A stretch of DNA of 64,000 nt, taken from Leptasterias polaris (lineage: Eukaryota > Echinodermata > Asteroidea > Forcipulatida > Asteriidae). The notes under the pieces were generated by a model that worked only from the letters and a program-made list of their open reading frames with translations, had not been told where the DNA came from and did not search any database. The stretch covers positions 310,001-374,000 of the forward strand of contig JAZGTN010000215.1 in NCBI GenBank assembly GCA_037783415.1. Reading direction: 5' to 3'. Positions 34,200-46,242 of this stretch are shown piece by piece (position 1 is the first letter of the stretch; each line of letters starts with the position of its first letter). The position numbers and the translations under genes are program-made.

Positions 34200-35090
34200 C
34201 ATCAAAACACAGTCAACGACCTCAGAAATGTCAACTACTGCAAGGTAAGTCCAGTTTTAATACGGGTCATTCTCGATCATGAAACTTACCGATCGAATGC
34301 TACTCTCACTCTGTACTGTATTTGTACTGTACTGAGTAGTGAGTGTAGAGCGTAGTACTATAGTAGGCTACAGTAGCGTGTACCCCTGCCTATTGCTGGA
34401 ATTTGTTGCAAAAACATCGCACATTTTGGTGGGAAATCGATTGCTTTTCGAGTCGCGAGTGTGAATTTTTGTTCACATAACAGCTTGCTCGAAAACCATA
34501 CTTTGTCTGGTTCGCTTGAAAACTTCACAACAACAATGATACGACCCACTGCTACGATCTAATGGGGACCAGACTGATTTACTCCGCGCGCCGAGCGCAA
34601 TCTAAGTTTTGCGCAATCTAAGTTTTGTGAATTAATTACGAGTAATGCGGTTGGCATCTCACGCTATTCTGCACAATGATAGTGCTCAGCGCGATGCAGT
34701 AATCAGTCTGGTCCCCATTAGATCGTAGCAGTTGATCGTATAATTATTAATTGAAGTTCAGTCAAATCTGATAAATTACTCCTGGATAAGAAACATTTTA
34801 TTTATTTGAATAAATTTAATTCAAACATACAGTCAGAGCAGATAACAATATTGACTTGTTGAAGAGGTTTAAATGAGAAGCTGTTGACTATTGTCAATGA
34901 ATTGATTAGTTCTAGTTGTGATTTGTAATGTATTAAATTTTGTCATTTATAAATAAACATTGTTTCAGAGGCAACTTCTGGGGTCGCACTAAAAGCAGAC
35001 AACTGCCAAGGCCTGACGACAACTGCCGACAACAAATTTTAAATGCACTTTACAACAATGTTTGAACAAAAATAAACTGTAAAATATATG
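34200..35090 (+). other. Possible short spliced transcript (weak)
   Basis: A good donor (CTGCAAG|GTAAGTCC, 34244), an acceptor (AACATTGTTTCAG|AGGC near 34970) and an AATAAA-type signal near 35072 could make a two-exon transcript. No conserved frame crosses the junction, and the foldback MITE sits in the would-be intron. Listed only as a possibility. Confidence 0.15.
34537..34741. mobile_element. Foldback MITE, ACTGCTACGATCTAATGGGG arms
   Basis: The left arm (34537-34585) and right arm (34695-34741) are near-identical inverted copies containing ACTGCTACGATCTAATGGGG followed by ACCAGACTGATT. The centre has a direct repeat GCGCAATCTAAGTTTTG (34597, 34612). Target duplication not clear. Confidence 0.85.
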
Positions 35091-35095
35091 TGTAA

Positions 35096-35595
35096 GAGTC
35101 ATATGTATCCAAATCAACTTCAATCTGTTGAAAAGGTTTTGTTTTTAATTGTAAAAAAGATTTTTTTTACCACGAATTAGTAACGACAAGTACTGTCCGC
35201 CTTGTTGCTTTTGGACCGTACATACATAGAAGATACCATTATACTACAGGGCCCCAGGGGGTGCTGAAAACAGCAAGTTAAGTTGTCTTTATTTTAACAA
35301 TGTCATTTGAAAAACTAACATGTTAAATGACAGCCAGTAAATATTTCTATGTCTTAAAAATGTAAAGGAAAAAATAAAGAAAGAACGAAAAAAGCAGTAA
35401 AATAAAAAGAGAGGGAGAAAAAAATAAGTCCTTAGAACTTACTCTTTGCATAATGGTATCGTCCAAGTGCGTTCCAGATGCATCATGGCGGACACTTCTT
35501 TTCGTTACTAAATCGTTGTAATAAAACTTTTTTTTACAGTCAAAAACAAAACTTTTTCAACAGATTGAAGGTGATTTGGATACATATAATTTGGA
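35096..35595. mobile_element. MITE with ~110 bp inverted repeats (0.5 kb)
   Basis: Left: ATATGTATCCAAATCAACTT, then CAATCTGTTGAAAAGGTTTTG and on to GTACTGTCCGCC. The right arm (about 35485-35595) is its reverse complement with about 85% identity by eye, ending GGATACATAT. No protein. Confidence 0.85.
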
Positions 35596-36095
35596 TGCAG
35601 ATGTTTAGTCCTTTTAAAATGTTTGCTCTCCTCTCATGAAAACTTGTTTAATAGATATTCTTTCATATTTATTTCTTTTCAAGGTTTCATCTCTAAATTT
35701 GCAGTGGAGAACAACATCCCACCTTTGAAGAAGAGTGATGTCGTCCGGATCATTAACAGTGCATGTTATAATGCCAGGCGTTCGTCTAAGGCTGAGTAGA
35801 CAAGACATAATACTGGTATTTTTCGCTCATATACTTCAGGTATCAACAATTTCATCAAAATCTTCATTTCAATCTGGCATTATGAATTTCTTTTCATTCT
35901 TCCCTTCCACAAAAAAATTACCATGAAAAAAGGGTTGAAATACATATAGTTAACACACCAGAACACATACAAAACTTCAGAAAAGATGTTGCTGGCATGT
36001 TTTAGTCTTGCATGCCTGGCATTGCAGCATGTGCTGTGTTTACAATCCCAAAATAAACGTACTAAAAATGCAAAAATAAAACCACATTCTATTTA

Positions 36096-36440
36096 ATAAT
36101 AAAGTGATCTGCATTTATATAGTGCTTTTACAGAAGAAAAGTACTTTTGTTATCCCTGCTCATTGGGTCAATAATCAATGGTGAAACCTACTTCTCAGCT
36201 CCCATTTTAGCATGCAACGTTTTGTGCGCAACAGGGCTTATCAAATGCAATAACTACCTGTACCCTCACAGGTACCCATTTACTCCTGGGTGGAGAGAAG
36301 CAATCAAAGTTGAGTGTCTTGCCCTGCAGGACCTAATCGCTTAACCTCCATGGCTGGAATCGAACCCACTTGCGGAAGACCAGCCTCCACACGTGAGTTA
36401 AACATCTTAACCACAAGGCAACGATGCTCTACATGATGTA
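36096..36440 (-). repeat. tRNA-derived SINE, minus orientation
   Basis: On the minus strand: head GTTGCCTTGTGGTTAAGATG...GGGTTCGATTCCAGCC, then AGACACTCAACTTTGATTGC...CCAGGAGTAAATGGGTACC, and a 3' end GCACTATATAAATGCAGATC. It belongs to the same broad SINE class as 48330-48692 (CAAGACACTTAAC, GGGTACCTGTGAGGG, GCGCTATATAAA). Confidence 0.85.
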
Positions 36441-36664
36441 TATGAAAATCAGTCAAGTTAAGTCAAAAACCAAATACTGCAACCCTTCATTAATGCAATA
36501 AAAATATGGAGAATGCAACCAGGGCTGAATTTTTATTGAAATATAATGCCTGTAACTCTTAGTTAACGCAACAATAGAATAAAGGAAGCAACCAGGGTTG
36601 CATTTGTATTTCAATATGATGCATTCGGAGTGAATTATTGTGCTTTTATTTGGGGTTTTTTGCA

Positions 36665-37137
36665 TAATTAATTACTCTTTGATGACTCTTTGATGACTCT
36701 TTGATGCCTGTTTGATGCTGGATCACATCTGATGACTGTTTGATGCCTGTTTGATGCCTGATCCCAACCGATGACTGTTTGATGACCGTTTGATCACCAA
36801 CTAATGACTGTTTTGATGCCTGATCACATTTGATGACTGTTTGATGCCCGTTTGGTTCCTGATGACTGTTTGATGACTATTTGATGCCCGATTACTGATG
36901 ACTCTTTGTGATCAGGCATCAAAGAGTCATCGGTTGTGATGCCTGATCACAAATGATGACTATTTGATGCCTTTTTCATCAAATAGTCATTGTGATGACT
37001 GTTGATGACTAAATCCCTATTTGTTTCTTTATTTTGAGGGTTCCAAATGCTGCCCTTTTGATGCCTCTGATGCCTCTTTTGCATTGATGACCAAATTCAG
37101 TCATCATGATGACTGATGATGACTGATTTTTCTAGTA
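36665..37137 (+). repeat. TGATGACTGTT/TGATGCC minisatellite element
   Basis: Some 45 irregular TGATG(A/C)C repeats with TGTTTGATG periodicity. It contains an inverted turn at about 36900-36985 and ends with a palindrome CAGTCATCATGATGACTG (37092-37109), followed by GATGACTGATTTTTCTAG|T. The end is the reverse complement of the start of the 30.4 kb element. Confidence 0.88.
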
Positions 37138-37423
37138 GGTTAACAAGCATGCCCTTGGTTTGAAATGAGAGGGGCTGAGGACTAACATTATGAGATTCAT
37201 ACACACCAAACACGTTGATACATCATGTTTACAATGTGTACATGTACGTGTATGAGGCGTGTCACCTAACCTGATAACCTAGCAAAATGTTACCAAGCTA
37301 GAAACAAATTGCTACTACAGTGTACATGTACTACTTTTGTTTTCCTTCTCTGTTTCGGTAGATAAGATAATTTTAACTTTAGAAGAGTTGCACTTTTGAA
37401 ACCATCCATAATCTGAAACATTC

Positions 37424-38157
37424 CTAATAGACTGTGCAAGTCTCGCGCGTATCCGAACGAGAAAACACGTCAAACGAAGAACATTTTTATTTCTGAAATT
37501 AAATCTTTGTTTTAAATTATATCTCAAGACAAAATCTGAACAACAAAAATAAATCATTACAATTTTATGAAAAGTTTTAGCTTTTGAAAAAAAATCACAA
37601 TAGTGTGTATATTATTATTGAACAAAAATTAAAACTCTGGGACAAGGATGCCTATTTGATGATAACTTTTTAGAAACCCCTTACGCGGATTCGTGAAGGT
37701 CAAACGGGTCTTAAATGGACCCGTATTGCAGTTTCAAGAGGATGCGACGCCTCAACAACCATAGACTGCAATGAAAAGGGTTTGCTTTGCAATTACAGCA
37801 TCTGGTGATTATAATTGCGCATCCAAAACAAGCGTTTACGTAAGTTTTATGATCGGAGGCGAGCACAAAATTCTTAATTTTTTGCAATAACCGGAAGCTG
37901 AGGTCAAGTTTAATTCTTGGATTTTCTTCGTTATATTGTTGAATTGGTTTTACTTTCATATTTTGTTATCACTTAGTATTACATTCCCAACAACATGTAT
38001 ACTTTTCTAGGTCATAACCTACGTTAAACTAAAATAATTGACGAAACAAAATCTCGCCCACGTAAAACTCCATATGGTTGGGACCACTATGGTCCCGGAA
38101 GTTCGAATGCGCGCGAGACCCCGGAAGTTCGAATGCGCGCGAGACTTGCAGTCTATT
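37424..38157. mobile_element. MITE-like repeat with AATAGACTG...CTCGCGCG ends
   Basis: Left end AATAGACTGTGCAAGTCTCG and right end (reverse complement) AATAGACTGCAAGTCTCGCG form short TIRs. Internal CGCGCGAGAC-type block is duplicated at the right end (38102-38145). A 450 bp partial copy in opposite orientation is at 60349-60810. No gene; the frame 37959-37711 minus is also present in the copy but has no recognised domain. Confidence 0.8.
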
Positions 38158-38159
38158 GT

Positions 38160-39456
38160 TGTTTCTTTAGCTCATTCAACAGTTCAATTGTAACCAGTGT
38201 CATACATGTAATCATGTGTTATATTCTCTTTATTAGAATCTCTGTGTCATAGGCAATATTTAATACAAGCAATAAGGAGTTATGGACATTAAAGATTTTT
38301 ATTGTTTAAGCTCATTTAAATGTACTGGTGTTGAACTTTTGAGTTTCTGTTGTTTTGTTTTTGTTTTTTCATATTTATGAATCTGCATATCAGTGGCAAT
38401 ACTTGATACAATATTCAAGTCAGTACATTAGTGCATTATAGAGTTTTGGTCATTCAAGATTTGTTATTAAATTCGCCCATTCAACTGAAACTATTGTCAT
38501 TGAATTATTTAATGATCTGTGTGAAATCTTACATTTATACTTTTAATTAATTTTAAATTATCTTTCATCCAAGGTAATCCTACTTGCTTTAATTTTTGTT
38601 TAAATAAAATCTACACCGTTCATGTTGTGTAGTTTTTAAACAAGCTTTGAAGAACAAATTTACAGGCGATGCTGCTGCTGCTCACATTAATAATAATACC
38701 AGCGTCAACCCATGCTGTACACAGTACACTGCTGTAGCGCACACACCTGTGACATACTAGTCTTTATTAATCAAGTTGTTTTTGTGTGTTATTGTGTAAT
38801 GCCCTGTTTGATTTAGTCAACAGTGGGCATACGTTGTTATTGTGACAATCGTGGCAATTTTAGGGTACTGCGCCTTACGGTATATCAAATTTAGCCACTG
38901 ACGTGCAGATTTATCTTATTTAAAATAATTTAAAAGTATAAATGTAAGATTTCACACAGATCATTCAAGGTTTTCATCAACAGGAACTACATGTAGAGCC
39001 ATACTTAGCCCCGGTGTTTCTGGCAGTGGCTGCTAAATGCCCTACATGTATGACAGCACCTTTTAAATCCTTTATAAGATGCTACATAAATTGGTCTCAT
39101 AATTCAAAAAATTCAAAAACCCTGTCTTCAAATGTTTCTGATATTAAATCAGCATTTCGTTTGCTTCCCATGATTTTGATTTGCTTGGTTTCTCACTTGA
39201 TGGATTGTATTATTTGGACAAATGTATGCCATTGGGTTGTTCAATTGCCACTTTCAGACCTCCCAACATTCAAATTTCAGAAATCATACTTTTTTAACAA
39301 AGCGTCCGGAATAGAACATGAAATTGTTGTCGCAATTAAATAGTAAGTTCAGTTAATATAATCATGTGGTATTGGTGTTCATGCACGTTGGAAATTCGAT
39401 TGTAAGTTATCAGATGATTTTTTTAAAATGTTACACGTAGTAGAACTTAAACTCAC
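38160..39456. other. No gene recognised (intron 5)
   Basis: AT-rich intronic sequence. The plus-strand frame 39014-39343 is hydrophobic in places, but I recognise no domain and it lies opposite the transglutaminase intron. Confidence 0.4.
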
Positions 39457-39564
39457 CAAAGCAGACATGGCCCTGGACACATGGACGGCACTCTTACGAT
39501 TGCTATCAAGCAAGCCAGACTTCTGTAACAAATACAGCGCACAGTCCAAAGAAACTTTCTCAAA
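39457..39564 (-). CDS. Transglutaminase exon 5 (catalytic core)
   Basis: Residues 239-274, exactly 36 codons, phase 0 at both ends. It begins FEKVSLDCALYLL and ends AVHVSRAMSAL, which fits FExxILDxCLxLL...PVxVxRxxSAxVN of the family. Relative to vertebrate enzymes the loop between these motifs is short. The acceptor is GACTTAG and the donor GCTTTG|GTGAGT. Confidence 0.9.
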
Positions 39565-40009
39565 CTAAGTCAACAAGAGAAAAGTGAGGGGAAAAAACAC
39601 ATTACTTTGAAAAATAGTCTACGCAAAAATAGCAAATGAAATTAACAACTGTTGTTGTTTTAACTACAATACATACTCATACACTGTACAAGCACTCTTA
39701 GTATACAAACTGAGAGTGTGAAGTAAATGGTGTGTTAATAGGATGGTAAGGGCATGTCAGGAGAAGTCTACTTTGGCTTCAGGTCAAATGCATCCTTATC
39801 AAAACCAAGTAGAAGTGTGTGGAAGGGAATTTGTCTTTTCTTGACTGGTTTCGTTGGACTCCTTGACAAATGGGTGGCACATTTTACAAAATGACCTTCA
39901 AGGATACAATGTACATTACATGTATCTCACTCTGGATGACCTACATTGTACATGTAACTCAAGTCATGTTATTTGATTTTACCCATACACCAATGTGTGG
40001 TAAACACCG

Positions 40010-40140
40010 TATACTCAGTACTTTCCTCCTGAGTCCTGTACTACTTGGGTGGGATTTCAACCCAAGACATTTGCTTTTCTTGAGCAGATGTCTTAGCCGC
40101 TAGCTAGAGGCATTTTGAATCCTATACTAGCAGCGGATAC
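40010..40140 (-). repeat. tRNA-related SINE fragment
   Basis: Minus strand: CGCTGCTAGTATAGGATTCA...GCCTCTAGCTAGCGGCTAAG...GTCTTGGGTTGAAATCCC. Box B-like GGGTTGAAATCC is preserved; related to 26930-27020. Confidence 0.55.
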
Positions 40141-41528
40141 CGCAGCAATTTAATAGCTGTTTAAATTTACATCAGGGATAAAGATTATTATTAGGTATAC
40201 TTTCCCGAATCATTAGAAAACTTTTGTTGTGATTGTTTTTATGTATTACATGTATGTACATTATACAAGTTCAATTAATTTTGTAGAGGATGAAAATAAC
40301 CTTTCAAATAATTTGCACAGTTGTTTTGTTTCCTATTGAAGCTTTAAAGATGAAAACATAAGACGGATCAACTTAATTTAGTTAACATTGTTTGTGTATA
40401 TCGAGAACTTTTTTTACACGGAAAGTTGTGCACAGAAGTTTGCTGAACAGTACTTCGTCTCGAAAAAACAACTGTTAAAAAAGTGATTGAAATATTCACA
40501 ACGTACCTTTGGAAAGAAAACCTAACACCTCAATTACCTTAAAGGTAACTTCTTCACCCAATGTGAAATTTCCTTCAAATCATGATATTCCATTTGTAGA
40601 AAAAACACTGCAAGTTTATCGTGTATGATTGCCTGTTGACGTATCCATTCATAAGAAACTACAACACTCCGAGAACATGACCTTACAGTACACTGTCCTT
40701 CTGTGCCCTTGTTTATAAATAATATACACTTAAATGTTCTTCTTCTAGAAGGTGTCTCACCCTTGGCACAATACAAAGCTTTTGGCCATAACATCTACAT
40801 TGTACATGTACATGTAATAACAATGAAAAATGAACAATGGTGGCAGCCTGTCCAATCTTGTATGCCACATTTGTATAACAAAAGAACAAGGTAATATGCG
40901 CACTTTAAAAACTCAAATTTAAGACTTTTAGAACTACCCTCAACAAAATTTCAGACCAAAAATAAGTGATAAAGCAGGGGAGAAAGAGCTACATGTACCC
41001 GCTCACACTTTGTTACGTTTTTACACATATCAACGTAATTTGGTTCTTTATGAGCTGATTGAAGAATTCATTGCATGCTGCATCCATTTTTTAAGACCTC
41101 AAATAACTGAGTTTAATACCTTTGCTTCTTAAGGCCTTAAATTTGGATAGTTCAATTTAGACTTTTTGATACTTTTTAACGATCCAAAGAACTCTGGACA
41201 ATGGTCAGGATTCAAGGATTACACAATAGCCCCCCAGTGAAAGGAATATTGTGTGCATAATTTCAAGTACCTTTTTGTATGGTTAAATGAAGTGCAGCAC
41301 AGTGGTAGATGCATGTCAGTGCACACTACACAATGTGGATATTTATGTCAGCCGTCCTACTGAGTGCTAAACAAATTAGCTGTTTTGGGCATTAAAATTG
41401 TCCACTGTAGGCCGGTCCCCAACACATTTGGGAGTCCACATGTCATGCTACAAGTAGAAGTGTACTCCCAAAAAGCAGTTCTTTAGATTCAAGAAATCAC
41501 AAAAATAACAAGACAAATATTAACCTAC

Positions 41529-41647
41529 CTGTCCATAGTTCCAGGGTGAACTACCTATTTGATGTTTGGAGCCATAGAAGTACATGCCTGTTTCATTCAA
41601 AACATATTCCTGCCTTTTGTCTTCATCTTCCATATAAACATCATCAT
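41529..41647 (-). CDS. Transglutaminase exon 4 (start of catalytic core)
   Basis: Residues 199-238. It contains [19 protein letters not shown], matching the family motif DxVYLxxExERQEYVLN, and ends SSPWNYGQ, matching IPWNFGQF. The acceptor is CATGTAG and the donor GGACAG|GTAGG. The frame continues in phase 0 into exon 5. The neighbouring intron on the left holds a 116 bp direct duplication (41714-41945). Confidence 0.93.
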
Positions 41648-41713
41648 CTACATGTAAACAACATTTTAAAAATCATAGACAATTTCAAAACACCCAACAC
41701 TTTTTTAAAACAT

Positions 41714-41945
41714 GTTTAAAACCTGATTCAAACTGCTTTAAATGCCAAGTTTGCATGAGTGAGTGCACCCACTGTGTAAGTCTGTTAAGTATCAAAACGA
41801 GAAAACACGTAAAACTAACAACTATTTAGGTTTAAAACCTGATTCAAACTGCTTTAAATGCCAAGTTTGCATGAGTGAGTGCACCCACTGTGTAAGTCTG
41901 TTAAGTATCAAAACGAGAAAACACGTAAAACTAACAACTATTTAG
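41714..41945. repeat. 116 bp perfect tandem duplication
   Basis: Unit GTTTAAAACCTGATTCAAACTG... occupies 41714-41829 and again 41830-41945 with no difference seen. It is intronic (intron 3), immediately upstream of exon 4 in gene orientation. Recent, possibly an assembly effect. Confidence 0.9.
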
Positions 41946-43559
41946 GTTTAAAATATATTTATGAAAGAATCTGAACGACAAAAATGCTCATTACAATTTT
42001 AATAAAATGATTTATAGTTTTTATAATTAATACAATTATTATTTGAAACAAATATAAAACTTTCGGACAAGGATGCTTATTTGATCTAAACTTTTAAGAA
42101 AGCCTGCTTGTAATCCAAGCCCGAGTTTGTGTAAGCACTAAAAGCTGCCTTAAAGTTTCAACACTGCAGGTCATGGTCGCACAGGCATTAACACTGACAC
42201 ATAATGCACTTTATAGAGGATGTTGACACCTCAGCAAGACAGATGTTGAATAACATTATGTCAAAACGTCTTAATGATTAAACAAATAATAACTCCTGCA
42301 CCACATGTTGGATTATTTGCTTTAAAAATATTACCTCAATTTGACCTTGTCTTCCGGGTCAAACCAGAAGTTCAAGCATAAAACTGAAAAAGCCATAGTT
42401 TCAGCTCTGCAGTCCATATGAAATGGAATTTGAAAATGTTTCATGAAATTACATTTTTTTTTCATGACATTTTCAAATACAACAGTGGTGGCATCATCAA
42501 AACATGCAGTGCTCAAGTTAGCAAAATTCAAATTGTCTCAATTTTAAAATTTCATTTGAACCAAATTAATCTTCAAAATGTTACATACAAGTAGATAATA
42601 AGAGTAAAGCTTAATTTTGAAATGTGAACAAAATCGACCATTGCATAAGGAAAGTACAGAGAAATGAAGCACTGTTACCAAGATCCAAAGCTCATGTTAC
42701 GGTGTCCCGAAAAGACCTTTGTGCTACAATGTATGCTGTCAATGTTGTATTCCTTCAAACTCTTCTCTACAGAGCATTAATACTAAAAAATATAAACTGA
42801 ATTGAATCTTAAAACTCACCGAGACAGAACCTGAATATTGACGTGATGATAATGTCATTAAGTGTCAAATTACGCTAAATTCATACAACTTTTGAACCAT
42901 ACATTTGTACAATGGTTTTTGACAATCTACATGTACATCTTCGGTAAGTTCAATGTATTTTATTTAATAGGCCTACGCATACATATATATGTTGAAAGTT
43001 ACAAATAAAGACAGCAGCTTTTCATACTAAAACCCTGAGATTTTCTGGATAATCCAACACTCTTTGGGTGTTTTTGATATCATTTAGGAAAATCTAAATT
43101 TTAGATATTCAAAAGTTTTGATATTTCGATATGATTTAAATATTGACATCAGCAATATCAATGTCAAAATAGTATCAATATTTGAGTAATATAGATATAT
43201 CGGCGGACATTAACGGCACCATCTGGTGACCTCAACAATTGATTATGAATCCCAATTCTTGAATCTTGAACCATGTGACATTAACCTTAAGATCATACAC
43301 AAAAAAAAATCAATTCGTGGGTCAGCAACATTAACACCTTGTTTATGTAATGCATACATGTACAAAACAACTAATTTCTAGTTATTAGGTGTTTGGGCAC
43401 TCCGCCCTGAAAACCACTGGTTTATGTTTCCTTTTTTTTAAATTAGCCTATCTTTTTTTAAGAAACTTATCTGATACAATCGTATCACCACCATAAGCAG
43501 CAACTCTCCTGTGTACCCCCTTGTGAGTTTAATGTATACTGTAGAGATGGTTTTGATGA

Positions 43560-43960
43560 ATTTGAGGCATTTTTGCCAAAAGGTACATTAGAGGTCATTG
43601 GTTCAAATCCAACTCCAGTCAATTTTTCTTTGTTCAACCCCAAATTATTTAACATTTACCCAGTCAGTTTCCCTTGTGGCTTATTACTTGATATTTGAAA
43701 TAAAAAGTCACATCCCCATTAAAAGTGTTCTCTTGGCTGCCATTTCCCAGGTTGTATTAAGCTTCTGAATGGCACCCTGAACAAAGATATTGACAAAATA
43801 GGGAGACCACCAACATAGGGCTAGATAGCTCAGTTGGTAGAGCGCCAGGAGTCCAGCACATTTCCTTAACAGGTCAAGGGTTCAAATCCTGCTCCAGTAA
43901 ATTTGTTTGCTTCACCAAAATATTTAACATTCACCCAGTCAGTTTCCCTTAAGTTTATCA
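43560..43960 (+). repeat. Two tRNA-derived SINE copies in tandem
   Basis: The first is truncated at its 5' side (GGTCATTGGTTCAAATCCAA at about 43591, then CTTTGTTCAACCCC and ACCCAGTCAGTTTCCCTT). The second is full: leader GATATTGACAAAATAGGGAG, head 43819-43899 and the same ACCCAGTCAGTTTCCCTTAA tail. The head of the second has an insertion in the anticodon arm. Confidence 0.75.
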
Positions 43961-44099
43961 CATTATTTTTTACTAATTTTTTTAATTTGACTAACTTTCT
44001 TGAAAACAATATAAGCTGCAATCAAATTTTGTTCTGCATCAGGATTGGAAGGCATCATAAATTGTCACGTTATATTACCACCAAGGTACAATAGTGTTT

Positions 44100-44340
44100 T
44101 ACAAGATCTGTATACCTACATGTACATGTACAGTACAACTTTGGTGATCAAGCTGAAACTTGATCAAGCTGGGACGTGTTACATCCAAAAATTTAGATCA
44201 TGTCACGGTGACGTCATCAAGCATTAAATGACGCACCTTAATTGTAGATTTTTCAAGGCTTCATCTACATGATAACATTCCCGGTTGATTTGAACTTTTT
44301 GCAAGTACTCAAGCTGGGATATGTTAAATTTAATGTTTGT
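44100..44340. repeat. Repeat shared with 33545-33790
   Basis: GATCAAGCTGAAACTTGATC, CGTGTTACATCCA, GGTGACGTCATCAAGC and a terminal GCTGGGATATGTTA. It abuts the open frame 44337-44717, which runs into the next element and is not a gene. Confidence 0.65.
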
Positions 44341-44591
44341 TTTTCAAGGAAAACGGCGGGGACTACTACTTTGGCCGAGCGGATCGAGGGGACCTCTCGT
44401 TATTTACTTCACTGCCGCGGAGTGACTTATTAATTGGTCTCAACGTTTCAAACAGCCTGCTCTGGTCATCTTTGGTTGTGGTTGGTGGGCTCAAAGGCAT
44501 TGGGTGGGCCCACCAATTACAGTTCTCCTTTCACAACGATGACTACAGTAGAATAAATAGCAAGACAAGTTCTCAAGAACAATCTACACAG

Positions 44592-45482
44592 CAGGGTTCG
44601 AAATTAGCGGTCGCCCGGTCGCCAAATGCGAGTGAAAATAGCGGCGGGCGAGTCAAAACCCTTCCTTTACTAGCCCGCCGGGCGAGTCAAATAATTGTTC
44701 CTTTTCACAATAAATGAGGGTATGGTGGTAAAATCCTAAAGTTTGACAAGTCTGGATGTTTGCTAGATTTAATGTGGCCGCGATCGCGATCGGAATTGTG
44801 ATTGTCATTCCGGTATACAATTGTTAATAACACGATGCACATAACCACATGGTGCTGACTGCTGTGTATCCACCGCGCGTGCACGGGGCCCCACACACAA
44901 CGCTCGGTCGCCCACCCGGTAGTCCATGCATAGCGCATACACAACACACAGTACACGGTCCAAAGTCCAAGCTAACCAACATTCTGCACGTTGATGGCCG
45001 TTGATAATTACCATATTCATAAGAGCTTGGCTAGACTTCAACGCAGTACACGTTCACGAAGGAGTAAAGAATTGCCACACATTGTGCATCACGCCTGCAG
45101 ATTGTGTACAATGCACAGCCTTGGATTAAGTCTAATCAAATATCGACAACTTTTGCCGATAGAGGGCGATGCGGGGCAAAGTTCATTGAATTTTTCTCAA
45201 TGCACGTTGTCAACCGATCGTTGATTCACGAAGATTTTATTGCAAACGAAGTTCAAAACAACCGATCCTCAAATCACAAATCCATGAAAATGGTTATTGA
45301 TGGAAAAAGTATAATTTAGGGCAGAAAACGCAAGTAACTTCACTTCCGTGCTTTTTTTTTTTACGTTTTAAAAATTGTGTGTGTTAAGACATGTGGGCTA
45401 GTGAAAAAACCTGCGGGCGATCCAAAATTTTGGTTGACTTGCCCGGCCGACGATTGGAAAAAAAAGTAAAGGGACACCCCTG
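44592..45482. mobile_element. hAT-like non-autonomous element with CACAG duplications
   Basis: Left CAGGGTTCGAAATTAGCGG, right GGGACACCCCTG. The directly flanking CACAG is at 44587-44591 and 45483-45487 (five bases match; a full eight do not). GCCCGGTCGCC and CGGGCGA motifs are subterminal at both ends. An internal block (44830-45025) is shared with 62880-63030 plus 63963-64000. Confidence 0.6.
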
Positions 45483-45993
45483 CACAGCAAAGTAGATTAC
45501 ATACAGTATACATGTACACAGAGTGTTAGTGCAAACTGAATACACATTGATACCTAACCATGCAATGCCTCAAAACCCATACTGGCCTCTTTTGCATATT
45601 TTAGCATATTAATGTATGAGTGTATTTGATGCCAAATGTACATGCAAAATGCGTACAAGTTGGCGGGTCTGCTTCAACACGTACACTTATGACCCTTACA
45701 TGTATAGGTTACAGGTTACTGCAAATATCAATTAAGTATTTTATTTACTATCTTTAAGCTGTCAATAACGTTTCAGAAACATCACTTTGAAAATGCATCA
45801 TGTATAATGTCATTTTACATGTACATTGTAAGAGGAGCTCATCATATCTTGTGGTATTCACATTTCCATTATGATTTTTAAATTTAACAGAAATTTTATG
45901 CAAACCTTGAGGAAAGGCTGAGATTGAAATTCTATAACTTATAAAGAGAAGGATGACAGAAATTCAACAAAACTCTTGTGACTCTTTACATAC

Positions 45994-46242
45994 CTTTGCA
46001 CCAAGCATTGAACAGCATGACAACCTCTTCTGGATATTCAAATTCATCCTCATCTCCACTGACATCAGTACAGATGAACAGATTGTAGTAACCAATCAGG
46101 GCTTCAGAGCTGCTGAATACTTTCAATTCAATATTCGGTCCCTTTGACTTCAGCACTTGAATACCCCAGTCTTTATGACCAGGAGCTGACTTAACCACAG
46201 AGGCAACACAACGAGTACCCTTAGAGACAACTGCACGGGTAC
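45994..46242 (-). CDS. Transglutaminase exon 3 (N-terminal beta-sandwich, second half)
   Basis: Residues 116-198 plus one base. It begins at a GTAG acceptor and ends TGCAAAG|GTATGT. Conserved pieces are DWGIQVLKS, the GYYNLFICTD strand and VVMLFNAWCK, which matches the family motif LFNPWC just before the catalytic core. The tract GDEDEFEYPEE is unusually acidic. The frame is continuous with exons 2 and 4. Confidence 0.93.

Noticed and set aside
39014..39343. 109-codon plus-strand membrane protein
   Set aside because: Low-complexity AT-rich frame in an intron, no homologue recognised and no signal peptide.
44337..44717. 126-codon plus-strand gene
   Set aside because: It starts in a repeat and runs through the TIR of the 44.6 kb element; no domain and opposite to the transglutaminase intron.
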